This document shows positions 50,271 to 62,510 of a stretch of DNA of 64,000 nucleotides, piece by piece. Positions within the stretch are counted from its first letter, which is position 1. Every line of letters begins with the position of its first letter. The position numbers and the translations under genes were made by a program. The notes under the pieces are model-generated. The model was not told the DNA's origin, searched no databases, and saw only the letters and a program-made list of their open reading frames with translations. Source of the stretch: Parus major (lineage: Eukaryota; Chordata; Aves; Passeriformes; Paridae); assembly GCF_001522545.3 (NCBI RefSeq), contig NC_031773.1:25369685-25433684 (forward strand), written 5' to 3'.

Positions 50271-50580
50271 CCATTTACCTACAAGAAGATCAATAACATC
50301 AGTGGTGCATGGTGGGACAGTGAGAGACAAGGGATACAGACTGAAACAAGAGAATGTGCATCAGGATGTAAAGAAAAAGTTGAGGACAGTCAGACACTGG
50401 AATGGGTTTTTCAGAGAGCCTTTCTGGTTCCCATAGCTGAAAGTTTTCATGACCCCAGTGGCTAAAGCTCTGGGTAAGCTAATCTGACCTTATAGCTGAC
50501 CCCACTTTGAGCAGGAGTTTGGACGTAGAGGCTCTTTGAGGTCCCTTTTAATGTGAATGACCGATTCTGTGAATGATCGA
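50271..50580 (+). mobile_element. CR1 LINE 3' fragment, plus orientation
   Basis: Sense-order CR1 words are visible: 'gggatacagactgaaacaag', 'actggaatgggtttttcaga', 'tgagcaggagtttggacgta', 'gctctttgaggtccctttta' and a tail-like 'cgattctgtgaatgatcgat'. It lies opposite in orientation to the pieces at 49948-50270. Confidence 0.75.
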
Positions 50581-51731
50581 TGCAGATTTTCTACAAGGCA
50601 AATGCTGGTGCAATAAAGATTTAATTAGTCTCTATTGAGATGGATCTTATCCAACATATTCCTAGTGATTTTCCAGCTGCATTTTGAAAAGCTATGCTTG
50701 ATACAGAGCAGTGGTAAACCATGTTTAGCTTCTGGAATAAGCAGAAAATGTGGATACAGCTGAGAAAAAAAAAAAATTAGTTGTACTTAGGGAATTTTAT
50801 TTCTGATTTGAACATTACAGGACATCCAGACTCTTGTGTCTGGCCAGTTGGGGCTGGGGGTGAGAGGATGAAGGGAAATGTCCATAACACTTGTCTTTCC
50901 CATCTTCCACATCTCTAACTACAGAAATATGATTGTTACATTTCTTACGGGGCTGTGTCTTAGATAAAATTATCCAAAGCATGGAAGGTGGCTTTTTCAT
51001 AATATTGCTATGCATAAATTGCCAGGTTTGCTTAGAGTTTATCCATAAATCCTACTACCTAATGGAAATATTTAAAAAAATAATTTCTCTTCCATTGTGT
51101 TCTTGTGCCCTCTTCTATTTGGAAAGAATTCTCTGCATCTAGCAGTATTAGTACTTGTATCAGCTGCAGCATTTGACACACTCCACAGTAGATTGCAAAA
51201 CAGGATTTCAGAAATGAAATTTGCTCTGCTGAAACTTTCAAGACTCTTACAAAACTGCTAAAATCTGTGTACTGTAGTGAGAGGTTTTAATGGAGTTATG
51301 TAGGAACAGTGTCTCCTATGATCAGCATCCTGCACATGAAAAACAATATTGGTTGAATACAAACATGGCGATGTTGACATTTGTTTAGCAAGAATCAATA
51401 CCAACTTACTACACATCTAATTTTAGTTCCAGATAAATGGATTTTATTGCTGTGTTCCTCTGTGTACTAGGATGTACAATATAATTCTTCCAAATGACAA
51501 ACAGACTTCTTTTTGTATTGAGTTTTTAGTAATTTTCTTAGGTGATTAAGTTAATCACTACCCTTCCCTAGTGCATCCCTTTTTTTTCTGTTTATACATC
51601 TGAGACTTTCAGAAAGAAATTATTTCATTTGCTTTTATCTTGAGGAAGGTTGCATCTGGAAATAAGATCAAAATGAGATCTACTTTTGCTGTAGTGTTTT
51701 CAACATACCTGTCATATTTGTTTTCTTACAG

Positions 51732-51813
51732 TGAAAGATTTTTTTTAAGACTGAATAGAAATGGTTTGCCAAAATGTCCAGAAAAGCCTGAAAGACACTG
51801 TTCTCTCTTTGTG
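51732..51813 (+). CDS. DOCK4: DOCK4 exon 9
   Basis: This 82-base exon completes a Ser codon (AG|T across intron 8) and encodes 27 residues, about 235-261: ERFFLRLNRNGLPKCPEKPE then RHCSLFV. It ends in phase 0 before gtgagt. The sequence is typical of the beta-strand segment that precedes DHR-1 in DOCK3/4. The T-rich start of the exon (TTTTTTTT after GAAAGA) encodes Phe-Phe-Leu and is not an indel, since the frame is intact. Confidence 0.97.
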
Positions 51814-52405
51814 GTGAGTTCTTCCTAGTCTCAATCTTTTTTTGTGCTGGATGTTGAGAATAGAAGTTGGTTTAAATTGCTATTGTGTGGTTGACTCAGA
51901 GCTGCTCCCTAAGCTTGTGCATTGCTATGAGCATCTACTCAAAGGGTTGGTTTGGGGGGCTGAAGGGATGGGTGAACCCCCAATCTGAATGTTTTATGGC
52001 AGTATGTGGACACTCACTGAACTTACATGCAGGCACGTGTAGCAGTTGTTCTCTCTCCAACAAGAACCACTTATGTTTCCTCCTTGTCCTTTTCACACCC
52101 AAGGGATTGTGCAGCTCTCTCTGTACATCCAGAATATTTGGAAGTGCACAAATGCATCACTGCTGTTGAAGGCACACAGCAAGTCTCTTGTGCCCTCCCG
52201 CTGATTTCGCTACATTACAGCAAATTCCAACCAGGATATTTTAGGACACTCATTTTGAGTGCATGACTGGCAAGTTAAAGTGTTGGAGGGATTTGTTAAT
52301 GCTGTACAGATGAACTCCCTGGCAGTGAAAGCAGTGTGTACAGGTATCTTTAAATGTTGCATTTTAATCAGGAGTCATAAATAATGAGGTTCTGATCTTG
52401 TGCAG
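51814..52405 (+). other. DOCK4: DOCK4 intron 9
   Basis: This 592-base GT-AG intron is the shortest complete intron in the window. Donor is gtgagt and acceptor is cttgtgcag. No repeat was recognised. Confidence 0.94.
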
Positions 52406-52466
52406 GACTTGGGTAGCAGTGAACTCAGGAAGGACATCTATATCACTGTGCACATTATCCGAATAG
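52406..52466 (+). CDS. DOCK4: DOCK4 exon 10
   Basis: This 61-base exon encodes DLGSSELRKDIYITVHIIRI plus the first base of a Gly codon, about residues 262-282. The alternating hydrophobic residues (DIYITVHIIRI) suggest a beta strand. Two donors overlap at the 3' end (gtaggt, and gtataa four bases later). Only the first keeps frame with exon 11; the second would give a stop about 19 codons into the shifted frame. An AT microsatellite lies about 80 bases downstream. Confidence 0.97.
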
Positions 52467-52542
52467 GTAGGTATAATCTTATATTTGTGAGACATATGGC
52501 AGTAAATAAAAGAAATCTGTTTGGGGGCAGCTTTTGTATTTG

Positions 52543-52605
52543 TTTATATATATATATATATATATTTTATATATATATATGTTTTTATATATATATATAT
52601 ATTTT
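52543..52605. repeat. AT dinucleotide microsatellite, interrupted
   Basis: Three TA runs are separated by short T-rich interruptions. The tract starts about 77 bases after the end of exon 10. Confidence 0.93.
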
Positions 52606-52878
52606 AACAAACTTTTGGAAAAGAAAATGCCTGGTTTTTTTAGAAAAATTGCTTGGATTTCTCAGCATGGTTTTATGCTATCTATCAAGTATACTGTTAG
52701 CTGAGTTTAGATGCAGTACACTTCACAGTTATTATCACAGAACAAAATGAAAGTGTCAAATTTGAACTGTGTCAAGATGATGGAGTTGTCATTGGGGACT
52801 CCATTCTTGTTCTAAAGTGTAATTTCAAGCATCCTTTGAACATAGAAAACCTTGTCTAGACTTTAGTGTATCTCACTT

Positions 52879-52905
52879 TTATATAATATGATATATATAT
52901 ATATG
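52879..52905. repeat. Short AT dinucleotide tract
   Basis: A second TA-rich tract in intron 10, with single G interruptions. Confidence 0.85.
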
Positions 52906-54400
52906 ATATTGTTCAGATGAATTTTGTATTCTCCCTGACTCCTTTAAAAAGCAGGAGAGGTGAAAAAAATGGACAATATTTCATAAAAATTTTAATCTCT
53001 GGTACTATAGACAGATATCAAGTCCTCTAGAAAAAAAGTAGAGGAGAGGAAAAGTGTACATTTGTGTTAGGTACTTATTGTGAGAAGTCTTCTGGACTGT
53101 AATGATGTGAAACAATAATCTTTGGCTCTGCTTCTGACCTCTTAGATACATTTTTTTTCTTTGTAAACTGCCTCTAGTTGCACCAGTGCAGTACTAAATT
53201 ATTACTTTTCTTCCTATTTTTGAAAGACATTTTGGTTTGAAGTATAGTTGCTGTAACTTGTGCTGAGTTCAGAAACATGAAATTTGTCACAAAGTAAACT
53301 TTATTTTACAGCTGTGAGAAATAATTTTCCTTGCACTTTTATGCTGATTTGATACTTCATCGAAATACAGTATTTTGGTTTTTTTGCAAGGTTTTAGAAA
53401 AGATATGGTAAATTCTTATGTAAGTACTGTTAGAAGAATAAATGTTTTAAGAATATTAAAGAGTAGGATTTTTCCAGTTGTATAATTTTCAAATATAGTC
53501 ACAGCCAAGTTTATATGTGAACCACTGAAATATTAAAAAGTTAAAACAACATTTATCTGCTTTGTGGTGTGAAAATGAACAATTACTCTTCAAGCTGTTG
53601 TGATGCATAGGGATATTTGGAGGAGACATTGCCCTGCAGCAACTGCAGCCATAGCATTTTTTTGTCAGAAATTAAGATTGGTGGGAAAGATACATAACTG
53701 CTAGTGCACAATTGAAAAAAATGGCTAGAAAGAGGGCAGTTTCAATGCCAGGAACAGAGCAAGAAGATTGATAAATTGTATTTAAATCAAATAGAAAAGG
53801 CTAGAAAAAATATTTTGTTTCAAATCTCTTTCCCTTGATTGCCTTCTTTCTTTCCTTACCATAAATTGTTCTTCTGCCCTTTGCCATCTTTTCTCCCCAT
53901 GTTTGATTTCTTCTTCTTTATTTTTCTGCAACTGGTTAATTATCCCCTTTCTTTCCAGTTGCCTATAAGGAAACAGCATCTGATTACCAAATTCTAATGG
54001 TTCAATCACAACACCTCCCACATAAATGATGGGTAGCAACAGCCACATTAAAGGAATTCTTACCAGACAGCGAATGTTGAACAGTCTGTCATGTCTGAAC
54101 TCTTAAATTTAATTTGATAGTGTCGTGAGGATTGTATGACTGGGTATTACAAAGTGGTGTGTGTTGAGTGAGGGTCAGGAGAGGATGAGAAGAACCTCTG
54201 CTCTGAGACCTTGCAAGATCACCACATACTTATGGGCTTGCTGTCCCATTTGCTATCTGAATGCAGTGTAAAGATGGACCAGGTTCCCAGTGAGAGTATA
54301 CTTGGCATTATCTGAGCTGGATTGCTTGCTGCCTCCCTTCTGTGGTTTGGAGTGACACAGTTCCATGGATTATGCATCAAATGTGTGTTTTGTTTGGCAG

Positions 54401-54533
54401 GACGAATGGGAGCTGGAGAAAAGAAAAATGCCTGCAATGTACAATATAGACGTCCCTTTGGCTGTGCAGTCCTCAGTATTGCAGATTTGCTGGCAGGAGA
54501 TTCAAAGGATGACCTTGTCTTAAAAGTCTACAT
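54401..54533 (+). CDS. DOCK4: DOCK4 exon 11
   Basis: This 133-base exon completes a Gly codon, encodes 43 residues and ends with AT of a Met codon before gtaaga. It reads RMGAGEKKNACNVQYRRPFG, then CAVLSIADLLAGDSKDDLVL, then KVY(M), about residues 283-326. The YRRPFGCAVLSIADLL core is a strongly conserved DOCK-A/B subgroup block just before DHR-1 (family knowledge). It is part of the beta-rich N-terminal module, with no internal stop. Confidence 0.97.
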
Positions 54534-56039
54534 GTAAGAAATGATGCTTTCTTAATTTTTGAATGTATCTTAGAGTCATTTTGCATCAGAATCAGTGGTG
54601 TTAAATGTGGTGTGAATAAATAGCTCTAGCTCCTTTCTTTACAAAAAACGCACAGTTGCTGGGTTTTTTGGCTTTTTTTTTATCATAGTATAGAAATTTT
54701 GGCTAGTTCTCCAGGTGTGTTTATAAAGTGGGATAATATTAAAAGCTACATCCTTTTAGGTATTTGTGTATGTGTCAGCATTTTTCACATTATTCTCGAA
54801 CTCTCTTATTATGGCAACATAAAGTGCTTTTAGGACTTATTTAAGTGTCTTGTACTACCAAGGCATCTAGTGGAAGTACTTTGTAGCTTCAGAAAAAAAA
54901 ATCAGGCAGAGTATCTTTTTTGTGAAACAAAGCAGCTATATAATGGGAATAACAAAAGTATAGAAGGCAGTTAGCATTGGAGAATGAAAAATCAAAAGTA
55001 GGTTTAAAAATGAATGCTTGATTACTTGATTAGATAGTGGATTTTGGCTGATAGCAACTGGAAGAAAGTTCAATTTTCTAATAGCAACTTAGTGGGTGTA
55101 ATTTCCTGCTGATCTTGGACATTATAGTAAGAACCATTTTGTGGAGTGTTCTAGTCTAACTACATATACCTTAGAATTGTCATGTATATGGGAAATTTCT
55201 GCCCTTCCCAGCAGAGGCACTCAAATCTTGAAGGCATGGGTATCTTTCTTCTGTCTCCATCTGTGATGAATGAGAGCTGCTGGAATCAGAAATGCAGAAA
55301 AGCAGCTTAGTGTAACAGTGGACAGGTCAGCTGGCTCCCATTTATACTCCCAGAAAATTCAAGTCAGATAACTGTTCACTCTTGGTTAACAAATTGTTAA
55401 GTCTGTCTACCTATTATTACTTCTTTAAAAATTGCCTGTTTGTTTTAAGATAACAGAAACAGTGGAAGAAGAATTATCACTAGAAATCAGATTTAGTGCT
55501 AAGGCTAACACAAGTCTAAACTTTGAAAAGTGATGATTAGAACATAGGCTTTCCTTAAGGAAAACCAGCTGTTTTCTAAATGTATACTGAAATGTAATTT
55601 GCTCTTTCATTGCCTACCTCCTGAAGACAGCAACCTTTTTAAGTAACTTTGAAGTGTATAGCACAGACTTTTCTGTTTATTAAGACCAGCTCTGAGTCCT
55701 GTGTCTTCTTTGGAGTGTCACAGGATAGATTTCTGTGTGGGTTAGCCCTGAAGGATAGATCTATACAGAAACTAACTTGGTCATGGCTGAGTTCTTCTGC
55801 ATAATTGTTCCTATCTTTCTCCTGTCCTTTGCCACACTAAGCAGTATTTCATGGTGCTTTTCTCAAATGGTAAAGGCACTCTTTCCATTCAGACAGGCAG
55901 TTTCATGGGGCTCTGCTAGCTCCTTGTTTGTGTTATTTGTTTCATGAGCTAAAGACGATTTATTTAGGGATGTGTTGTGAAGTTGGTCTGATAAACTTGT
56001 GTTCCCATTTCAGAATTAAGGAAGTTATAATTTTTCTAG
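54534..56039 (+). other. DOCK4: DOCK4 intron 11
   Basis: This 1,506-base GT-AG intron (donor gtaaga, acceptor tttttctag) has no repeat or other gene that I recognise. Confidence 0.93.
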
Positions 56040-56128
56040 GTGCAACACAGAGAGTGACTGGTATCAGATCCATGAAAATATCATTAAAAAGCTGAATGCA
56101 CGTTACAACTTGACAGGCTCCAATGCAG
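56040..56128 (+). CDS. DOCK4: DOCK4 exon 12
   Basis: This 89-base exon completes the Met codon and encodes CNTESDWYQIHENIIKKLNA then RYNLTGSNA plus the first base of the next Gly codon, about residues 327-356. Acceptor is tttttctag and donor is gtgagt. It is the last exon in the window. The next coding segment, leading into the DHR-1 lipid-binding domain, was not found before 64000. An N-L-T sequon is present, but the protein is cytosolic, so glycosylation is not expected. Confidence 0.97.
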
Positions 56129-56489
56129 GTGAGTAATTTGCCACCTTTCTGTTTGCATTCTTAGGGCTTTCTTAGTGTTCAAATGAAGTAGCTCTATTGT
56201 AGAAAGACTAACATGTATGAAAGAAACATTTTTGCACATAGAGAAAAATATTCAGATGAAAATGTACAATACTGCACTTTTAAAAGAAAAAGTCACTAAA
56301 TTTTCTTCAAGAAACTATAATATAAACTTTTATTCTGTGCTGTGGAGCTACAGTTTGCTGGAGTTCTGTTCGGTTCTGGAGCTGATCAAATTATTGATCG
56401 AAATTGCTGGACATTTCTGCTTTACATTTTCATCAGGATTATAGAATTTGCCATGGACATTACTGTCATGCTTTAGGAGTGGTATTCCC

Positions 56490-56850
56490 CGGTTTAGTAC
56501 TCAAGCTAAAAAGAAAACCATGAGACACTGTCCTGCCTTCTCTGGTGGGATATGCCAAAGAGATCTTGAGGTGACCTAAAAACAATTTACTGGAAAGAGC
56601 AATGGGGTAAGAAAATGAAACTGAAACAGCAGCAGTATTACTAACAAAAGTGTACAAAAGAAGGTGATTCACATGGAAATGTTCACCAAGGGTCTGGGCA
56701 ACAATCAACAGTGGTGGATGAGTTTCCCCTCCCTCCAGGCTCTCTCTAGACCTGAAGCTCCTTCCTGGCAGCCAGAGTTCCTTACTTCCACAAGTAAGGG
56801 GCTCCAGACCTCACCCCTCATGGCCAAAACCAGAACAATTATATATTACA
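56490..56850. repeat. Possible degraded LTR or other interspersed repeat
   Basis: The block has a composition unlike the flanking intron, with 'caatttactggaaagagcaa', 'gtttcccctccctccaggct' and 'acctgaagctccttcctggc'. The style, with a proximal A-rich part and a distal C/T-rich part, resembles avian LTRs, but I cannot name a family. It may be unique sequence. Confidence 0.3.
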
Positions 56851-59800
56851 CTTCAGAAAAAAATGAATGTACAATTTGCATTCCTACTGCTAGCTTTGCA
56901 TTCCAGCTCAGCAAGATGCAGTCTTGTAGTTTAAGAACTTACTAATAGTTCTCCACGGTCAGCTGTATGTTACCGGAACTGTCTGAAATAAATTTGTGTG
57001 TAAGACTTAAGGAATGGGACACAACTGACCTTTGTTATAATGACATGGTGGTTTGACTCACAGATGTTGAACTGGCATTTTTAGTTTTCTTTTATTAGTA
57101 TCAACTTGCTAAATTTTTCAGAACTCTGTCCTTCAAAGTGGGGGGGGTCAAACTTGGAATGAAACCTGAAATGAAGGCTTATGAGTCTGTTGTCCCTTTA
57201 TTCAAATGTTGGTTTTCCCCGTGAAATGTCAATCAGTTGAAATATGACCACAGAAAAATCTTATTTTTGAGATTCCAGTATATTGTATTTGTAATGCCTT
57301 TCATGTAGTAGACTTCATGCTTCTTCAACTAACTATATTGTATATTGCAGGATTCTTTAACTTTATTTCAAGCATAATGTTTATCTTGAAAATGTATGTT
57401 TAACCATCTTCAGTGGATAACCAAGAAGCACATAAAAGCTCATTTATCAAGACTGAGGTTATATATTTAACCATTTCTAATTCAATTATTTTCTCATATA
57501 GAATCTAGCCACATATATTTAAGGTTTAGAATATCATGGGTCTTATTGGAAAATAAGTATAAAAATCATGTACTGAAAATAGAAGGGCACATTTAATGTT
57601 TGGCTTCTTAAATATGTTAATTATATTCATCAAGAAAAAAGTTATTCTTGGTTATTCTGACTGCCCATGCAATATGTGCTTACTCTGTGATACATTGCTA
57701 ATCCTGCTCTTCTCTCAATAAGAAATAAGAGTTCACAGTTAAATGCGCAGTTCTTAGGAGACATTGCACAAATTTGAATACTCTTAATTACGTGAACGTT
57801 CAACATGAAAGATGTGGCACATTAATTTTTTGACATGTTGGAGGAGGCTGGAAACTAAAGGTAGCAGATGGAAGATTGGTTACATTTTTTAAAGGATTGC
57901 CAGGGTAAGGGAAGAAAAGAGGGAAGAGCAGCGCAGAATTCCAGTAGCGGATGTAAAGGTTGGAGAGAGGAAGAAGAAGTGAGCAGTAATGCTGCTTTGA
58001 GTACTGAGCAAGTGAAAGATAAACTAGGGAAGGTTATTTATATCACACACATCAAATTCATTCTCCTGTGACTCCTTTTTTCAGCAGCCTGAAAAAGCAC
58101 TTGCAAGGTTTTAGCAATATGTTCAGATACTTCTGCTGACACCTCATGGAAAACATTGTTGTTACACTACTTTTTATTTTTCATTTGCTGTCTTTTTCTG
58201 TGATAGTGTTCTTTGGCTGGTTCTAAAGCCTCATTAGCTTTGGCTGCCACCTTGTTGTTGTCAAAAAAGGGATAACACCTTGCATTACAGGAGACTGAGA
58301 TATTTTCTCTCTGTTAGGAACTGTTGTAGGTATGAGCCAGATGTAGGAAAACTTGTTTTTTTTTGGTTTATATTACACTTGCCCTTTTCAAATCACCTTG
58401 AATACTTAGAAAAAACTTAGAAAGGAAGGACGGTAAAAACAACAGCAAAGATGTTTCAGACTATTTTCTGTTCTCCAAGCTTGTTCCCTCTTCACATTCC
58501 TGTGCAGTTTCTTTCAAGTCAGGAGTTCTTACATGCTTTAGTTCCCACAAATTGTGGGAAAAAAATAGTTTATCAGTTAGTTCATAATATTCTTCAGGGA
58601 AAAAAGTATTCCAGTTTTTGTGGCAATCTAAAAAGTATCTCAAAATGTACTTTGAGTGTCTTGCATGTAAAATGCATAGTGATGGACTGTAGCATTTGTA
58701 TTTGCCACTCAACTCCCCACCACTAAAACCCCACTTTTTCTGCTTCAACTCATGACAGTTCTTAAGTACAGAATCCTCTTGCATCTTATGCTCAGCTTGT
58801 AAGGATGAAATAAAGGCAAATGGCTGCCACTTGTTTCTAAAGCTCAAGGAGGAGCAGGGGATAGATGTTCCTCCCCTTTCCTTTTCTCAGTGGTGCAGGA
58901 ATGGAAGGAAGGATGTAGTCTCCTGGATAATTTAATATCCTTTGCTGAAGTGGGAACTGGAATGTGTTTTCTGTATGCATTTCCAATTTAACAGAGGGGA
59001 GTAGCAGGTACTGGATGCAATTCCCATTTACTACTGGTCTTTGCAGCCTGGTGTGAGGTATCATGTTACTGGAAAACACCTGGTTGCCTGGTATAAGAGA
59101 TCAAATCAATATTGCAAAGGCCAAATTGTACAATCTTTGCTGCATTTAGCAGCATTGTTATTTCTTACATCAAGTTTCTGGTATTTGTGGAATGTCATTA
59201 TTACACAAACCAGGTTTCAGTAATATGTGGAGCAGAGCTGGCTGTAAAATCTATTCTTTGTAGAATATATTTTTCTTAGAATTAGAAGCTGGTTACTTTG
59301 TTTTAAAATGCAAAAAGCAGTGGAGAAACTAATATTCCTGTATAGACTTCACACTTAATTGCATCAATTTTATGATGAAAATAGCACATTTCTATTTTTG
59401 TATCTGTAGAACCAGAGATCTGATATGGAAAAGGATTTTCAGTCAGTCTTGCATGTCCCAGATGAGCATGCTAATTGCTTGGCTTCTCCAACTTCCCTGC
59501 AGCAACTCTTCAGCTGTGTATATGATCTGAAAATATTCATGATACCATGGGGAAAGTGGAAATGGCTCTAAAGCCTTCTGAGTAGTGCATACTTTTCTTA
59601 AGTGTGATCTATATTTGTGTCCTCTTACCAAATCCTACAGAGGAGAGATTTAAGGGTGGATCTCATGATATATATGAATGTTGTCCCCAGTGAGTACCTG
59701 ATAAAAATTGTATTTAAATATTGATGAATTGCACTACAAAATTCTTTTTCTTCACATTCCTATGAAAAGAAAGACTGAATGAATTACCTTTAAGGGGATG

Positions 59801-60394
59801 CAAGACATTCTGGTTTGCTCTGCTTTTCCCTTTAGGCTCCTAATAGTGTCAAGTGTAAGCTTTTCTGTAAATGCCAATTAGGATTTCCTTATAACAAGTC
59901 TTGGACAGTTGCCTGTGCCTGATGCAGTAATTCTTGGGAGCTGAGAAAAGGATACATGTGCTTTTCAGCTGTGGCAGCAAAGGAGGTAAAAATCCTTTCA
60001 CATCCTATAGAGATTAAATTACTGATATAAGAAATTATAAACACATGTATGTGCTCCGTAGCTTTGAACTCGTGTGGAATCCATGAAAATAACTAATGTA
60101 GTGGGAAAGTCTTTCCCTGTGCCATTATTTTGGAATGTTCTGATGAACTAGACAAGAGTGATATAACCTAATTACATTTTTACTGAATGCAATGTAGTGT
60201 GTTCTGTGGTAGCAATGTCAAACTTTGCAACACTGGAAAGGCTGTTAATCTTACATTAATTGATGAAAGTTCTTGAAACTAGAATGCACTGATTGAAGCA
60301 CGGAGGACTTGAAGCCCGTGTGTTGACAGATGTTTGTTAACCATACCATAATGAGGAAAGACAGTCTGTCATCTTAAGGAGGAAAGTTATCTGT

Positions 60395-60485
60395 CAGATC
60401 ATACAGTAAGTTAGGCTGGAAGGGTCCTCAGGAAGTTATGTGGTCCAACAGCAGCGGAAAGAGGAACCCTACCTCAAAGTGAGGT
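60395..60485 (-). mobile_element. CR1 LINE tail fragment, minus orientation
   Basis: 'taggctggaagggtcctcag' followed by 'tgtggtccaacagcagc' is the antisense CR1 3' end. It is short and diverged, with approximate limits. Confidence 0.6.
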
Positions 60486-62047
60486 CGAACTTATTCAAAG
60501 TTCAGTGAGGTTGCTTATTCAAAGGCAAATAATTTTAATTTTAATTCAACCAATCTGAAACAAGTTTCACAGAACATTCTTTGGTTTAGGGAACTATTTT
60601 TACCTCATATGTGGGATATTTTCTCTGCAGTATACCTGTCAGTTGCCACTAAATCTCAGTCTGGCTTAGTGGTTGTGTTAGGCTTGGTCAGAAAAGAAAT
60701 GAGGTAGACCAGCCCTCTGCATGAACTCATCTGACAAGATGTAAGTTCTGGGACAAGTATGACAATGGAAACAGTTGGTTAGGAAAAGTGATATGTGCTC
60801 TGGGCCTTCTCATGCCTATTTACCTGCATTCAGCAGTCCCTTAGCACTCTGATGATATCATTTCTCCATGGTAACTGTCAAACACTGAGAAATTTAAAGG
60901 AATGTATACTTTGTTCGATTTCCTACTTCACAAAAAGTAAGTTTTGGCTTACAAATTCCTTGATTTGGAGCAGGAAACATGTCAGAGTCATTATTTACCT
61001 TGCAGGGGAGAAACTGCAGAGGCCCTTTAATCAAGGAGTATAATTTTTTCACACTTGTGGAGTGAAAAGCTACAAGAGATCAAATGCAGTGGGGAATTGG
61101 TAGCTCAGTATAAGTTTACAGTATTTCTAGGAATAGTGCTGTGGTAACTTAAAGTATTTTCTAGATACCAGAAGTAATGTGACTGTGTTTGCATGACACT
61201 ATGCTGGCAGTTCACACTCAGGGTTGTTTCAAGGAGAACTTTTTTCCCACGAATCAGCACAAGAAATCTCAGATGGGAAACTAAATGTTCATTCCCTGCT
61301 AGAAACAGCTATGAGTTATAGCCAAAAAGAAAGCATAGGCTTACAGTGGTGAATTGACTGGAGAATGACTGGGAAACAACGAGGAGGAATGATAGCAGGA
61401 GAAGTAACATGAACTTCACAGACAAGGTAAAACAGAATTAGGTACATAACTTTTAGGCAACTCCTGGGCATATAATTAGTCACGGAAAAGATTTCTGATG
61501 TTTGTATTTTATCAACAAGGTTCACAGGTGTCTGCATCACTTTGAAATATATTTTTTATCTTCACATCACTAACTTTCAAACAGCAAGTGCATTTCCTTA
61601 GCTACTCTAGTTCTAGGACAATTTATAAGTCTGTCATTTTTAATCTTTGTTTTGTGACAAGAAGATTACGTGTATTCCGGTTTGATGTGTTTAAGAATTA
61701 GTTGTTACTGAAGGCTGCTCTTTGAAATACATTTAAAATAAGAACACTGCTCTTATGTGCTTCACTAAGTATACAATGAATTAAGACATTCTTTTTTGCT
61801 CTCAAAAAATTCTAAAGCCAAAAGATTACACATATAAAGAATTTTGCACATAAGGTGTTGTTCCAAGATCATTTGGCCATGAAGAGATAAGGGTGTAATA
61901 GAATTAAATTCATGTTGTTCTCTTCAGTGTTGCTAAAATATTTGTTTTTAGAGAAGAATGAAAAATGTGCCGTTGTGATACTTACTGTCAGAGAGATTTT
62001 CTGTTCAGCAGGAACTATGATTTGGTGTTCAAGTCAGTATTACAATA

Positions 62048-62510
62048 ATAGAATCATAGAGTCATTTAGGCTGGAAAAGATCTTTAAGAACATGGAGTCC
62101 CACTGTTAACCCAGCACTGACTGGCCAGTGGGTGTTTAAAATATCTCCAGGGATAGTTACCCAAGCACTTCTCTGGGCAGCCTTTTCCAGTGCAGAACTT
62201 GAGAGTAGAGATGGACCCCACCTCACTGCAACCTCCTTTCTCATCTTTGTAGAGAATGATAAGGTCTCTCCTTAGCTGCCTTTCCTCCAGATTCAACAAC
62301 CCCAGCTCCCTCAGCTGCTTCTCATAAAAATTGTGCTCCAGACCCTTCACCAGCTCTGTTGCCCTTCTCTGGACAGGCTCCAGCACCTCAGTTTCCTTGC
62401 TGTAGTGAAGAGCCCAAAACTGAATCCAGGATTTGAGGTGTGGCCTTGCCAATATTGAGGACAGGGGAGCAATCACTGTCCTGGTGCTGCTGGACATACT
62501 ACTGCTGTAT
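62048..62510 (-). mobile_element. CR1 LINE 3' region with ORF2 C-terminal remnant
   Basis: The + strand starts with 'tagaatcatagagtcattta' and contains 'ccaagcacttctctgggcag' and 'gctccctcagctgcttctca'. On the minus strand an open frame of 137 codons (62084-62497) includes V-L-E-P-V-Q-R-R-A-T-E-L-V-K-G-L-E and L-R-E-L-G-L-L-N-L-E-E-R-Q-L-R-R-D-L-I. These are the characteristic C-terminal motifs of CR1 reverse-transcriptase ORF2. The frame runs on into the 3' untranslated part, so the element is truncated and inactive. Confidence 0.88.

Larger units (their letters stand above)
34702..51731 (+). other. DOCK4: DOCK4 intron 8 (17 kb)
   Basis: This 17,030-base GT-AG intron (donor gtacca, acceptor cttacag) is the largest complete intron in the window. 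It holds a probable LTR at about 35442-35905, a CR1 tail at 39672-39736, a CR1 copy at about 44392-44960, a cluster of oppositely oriented CR1 pieces at 49948-50580, a GATA microsatellite at 46108-46142, an inverted repeat at 46844-46871 and a 28-base tandem duplication at 49120-49175. Open frames of up to 260 codons occur, but the longest runs antisense through CR1 and the others show no family resemblance. I see no gene in the remaining stretches, such as 36000-39600 and 40300-44300. Confidence 0.9.
52467..54400 (+). other. DOCK4: DOCK4 intron 10
   Basis: This 1,934-base GT-AG intron (donor gtaggt, acceptor tttggcag) contains two AT dinucleotide tracts, at 52543-52605 and about 52879-52905. 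The remainder is AT-rich with no recognised gene. An 88-codon Lys/Glu/Arg-rich open frame on the minus strand near 53782-54048 is judged to be chance. Confidence 0.93.

Noticed and set aside
59640..59710. Possible plus-strand CR1 coding fragment
   Set aside because: Only a few words resemble CR1 and the order is not convincing, so it was not listed as a feature.
62084..62497. 137-codon open frame on the - strand
   Set aside because: It is not a host gene. The motifs are the C-terminal end of CR1 ORF2, so it is recorded as a mobile-element remnant.
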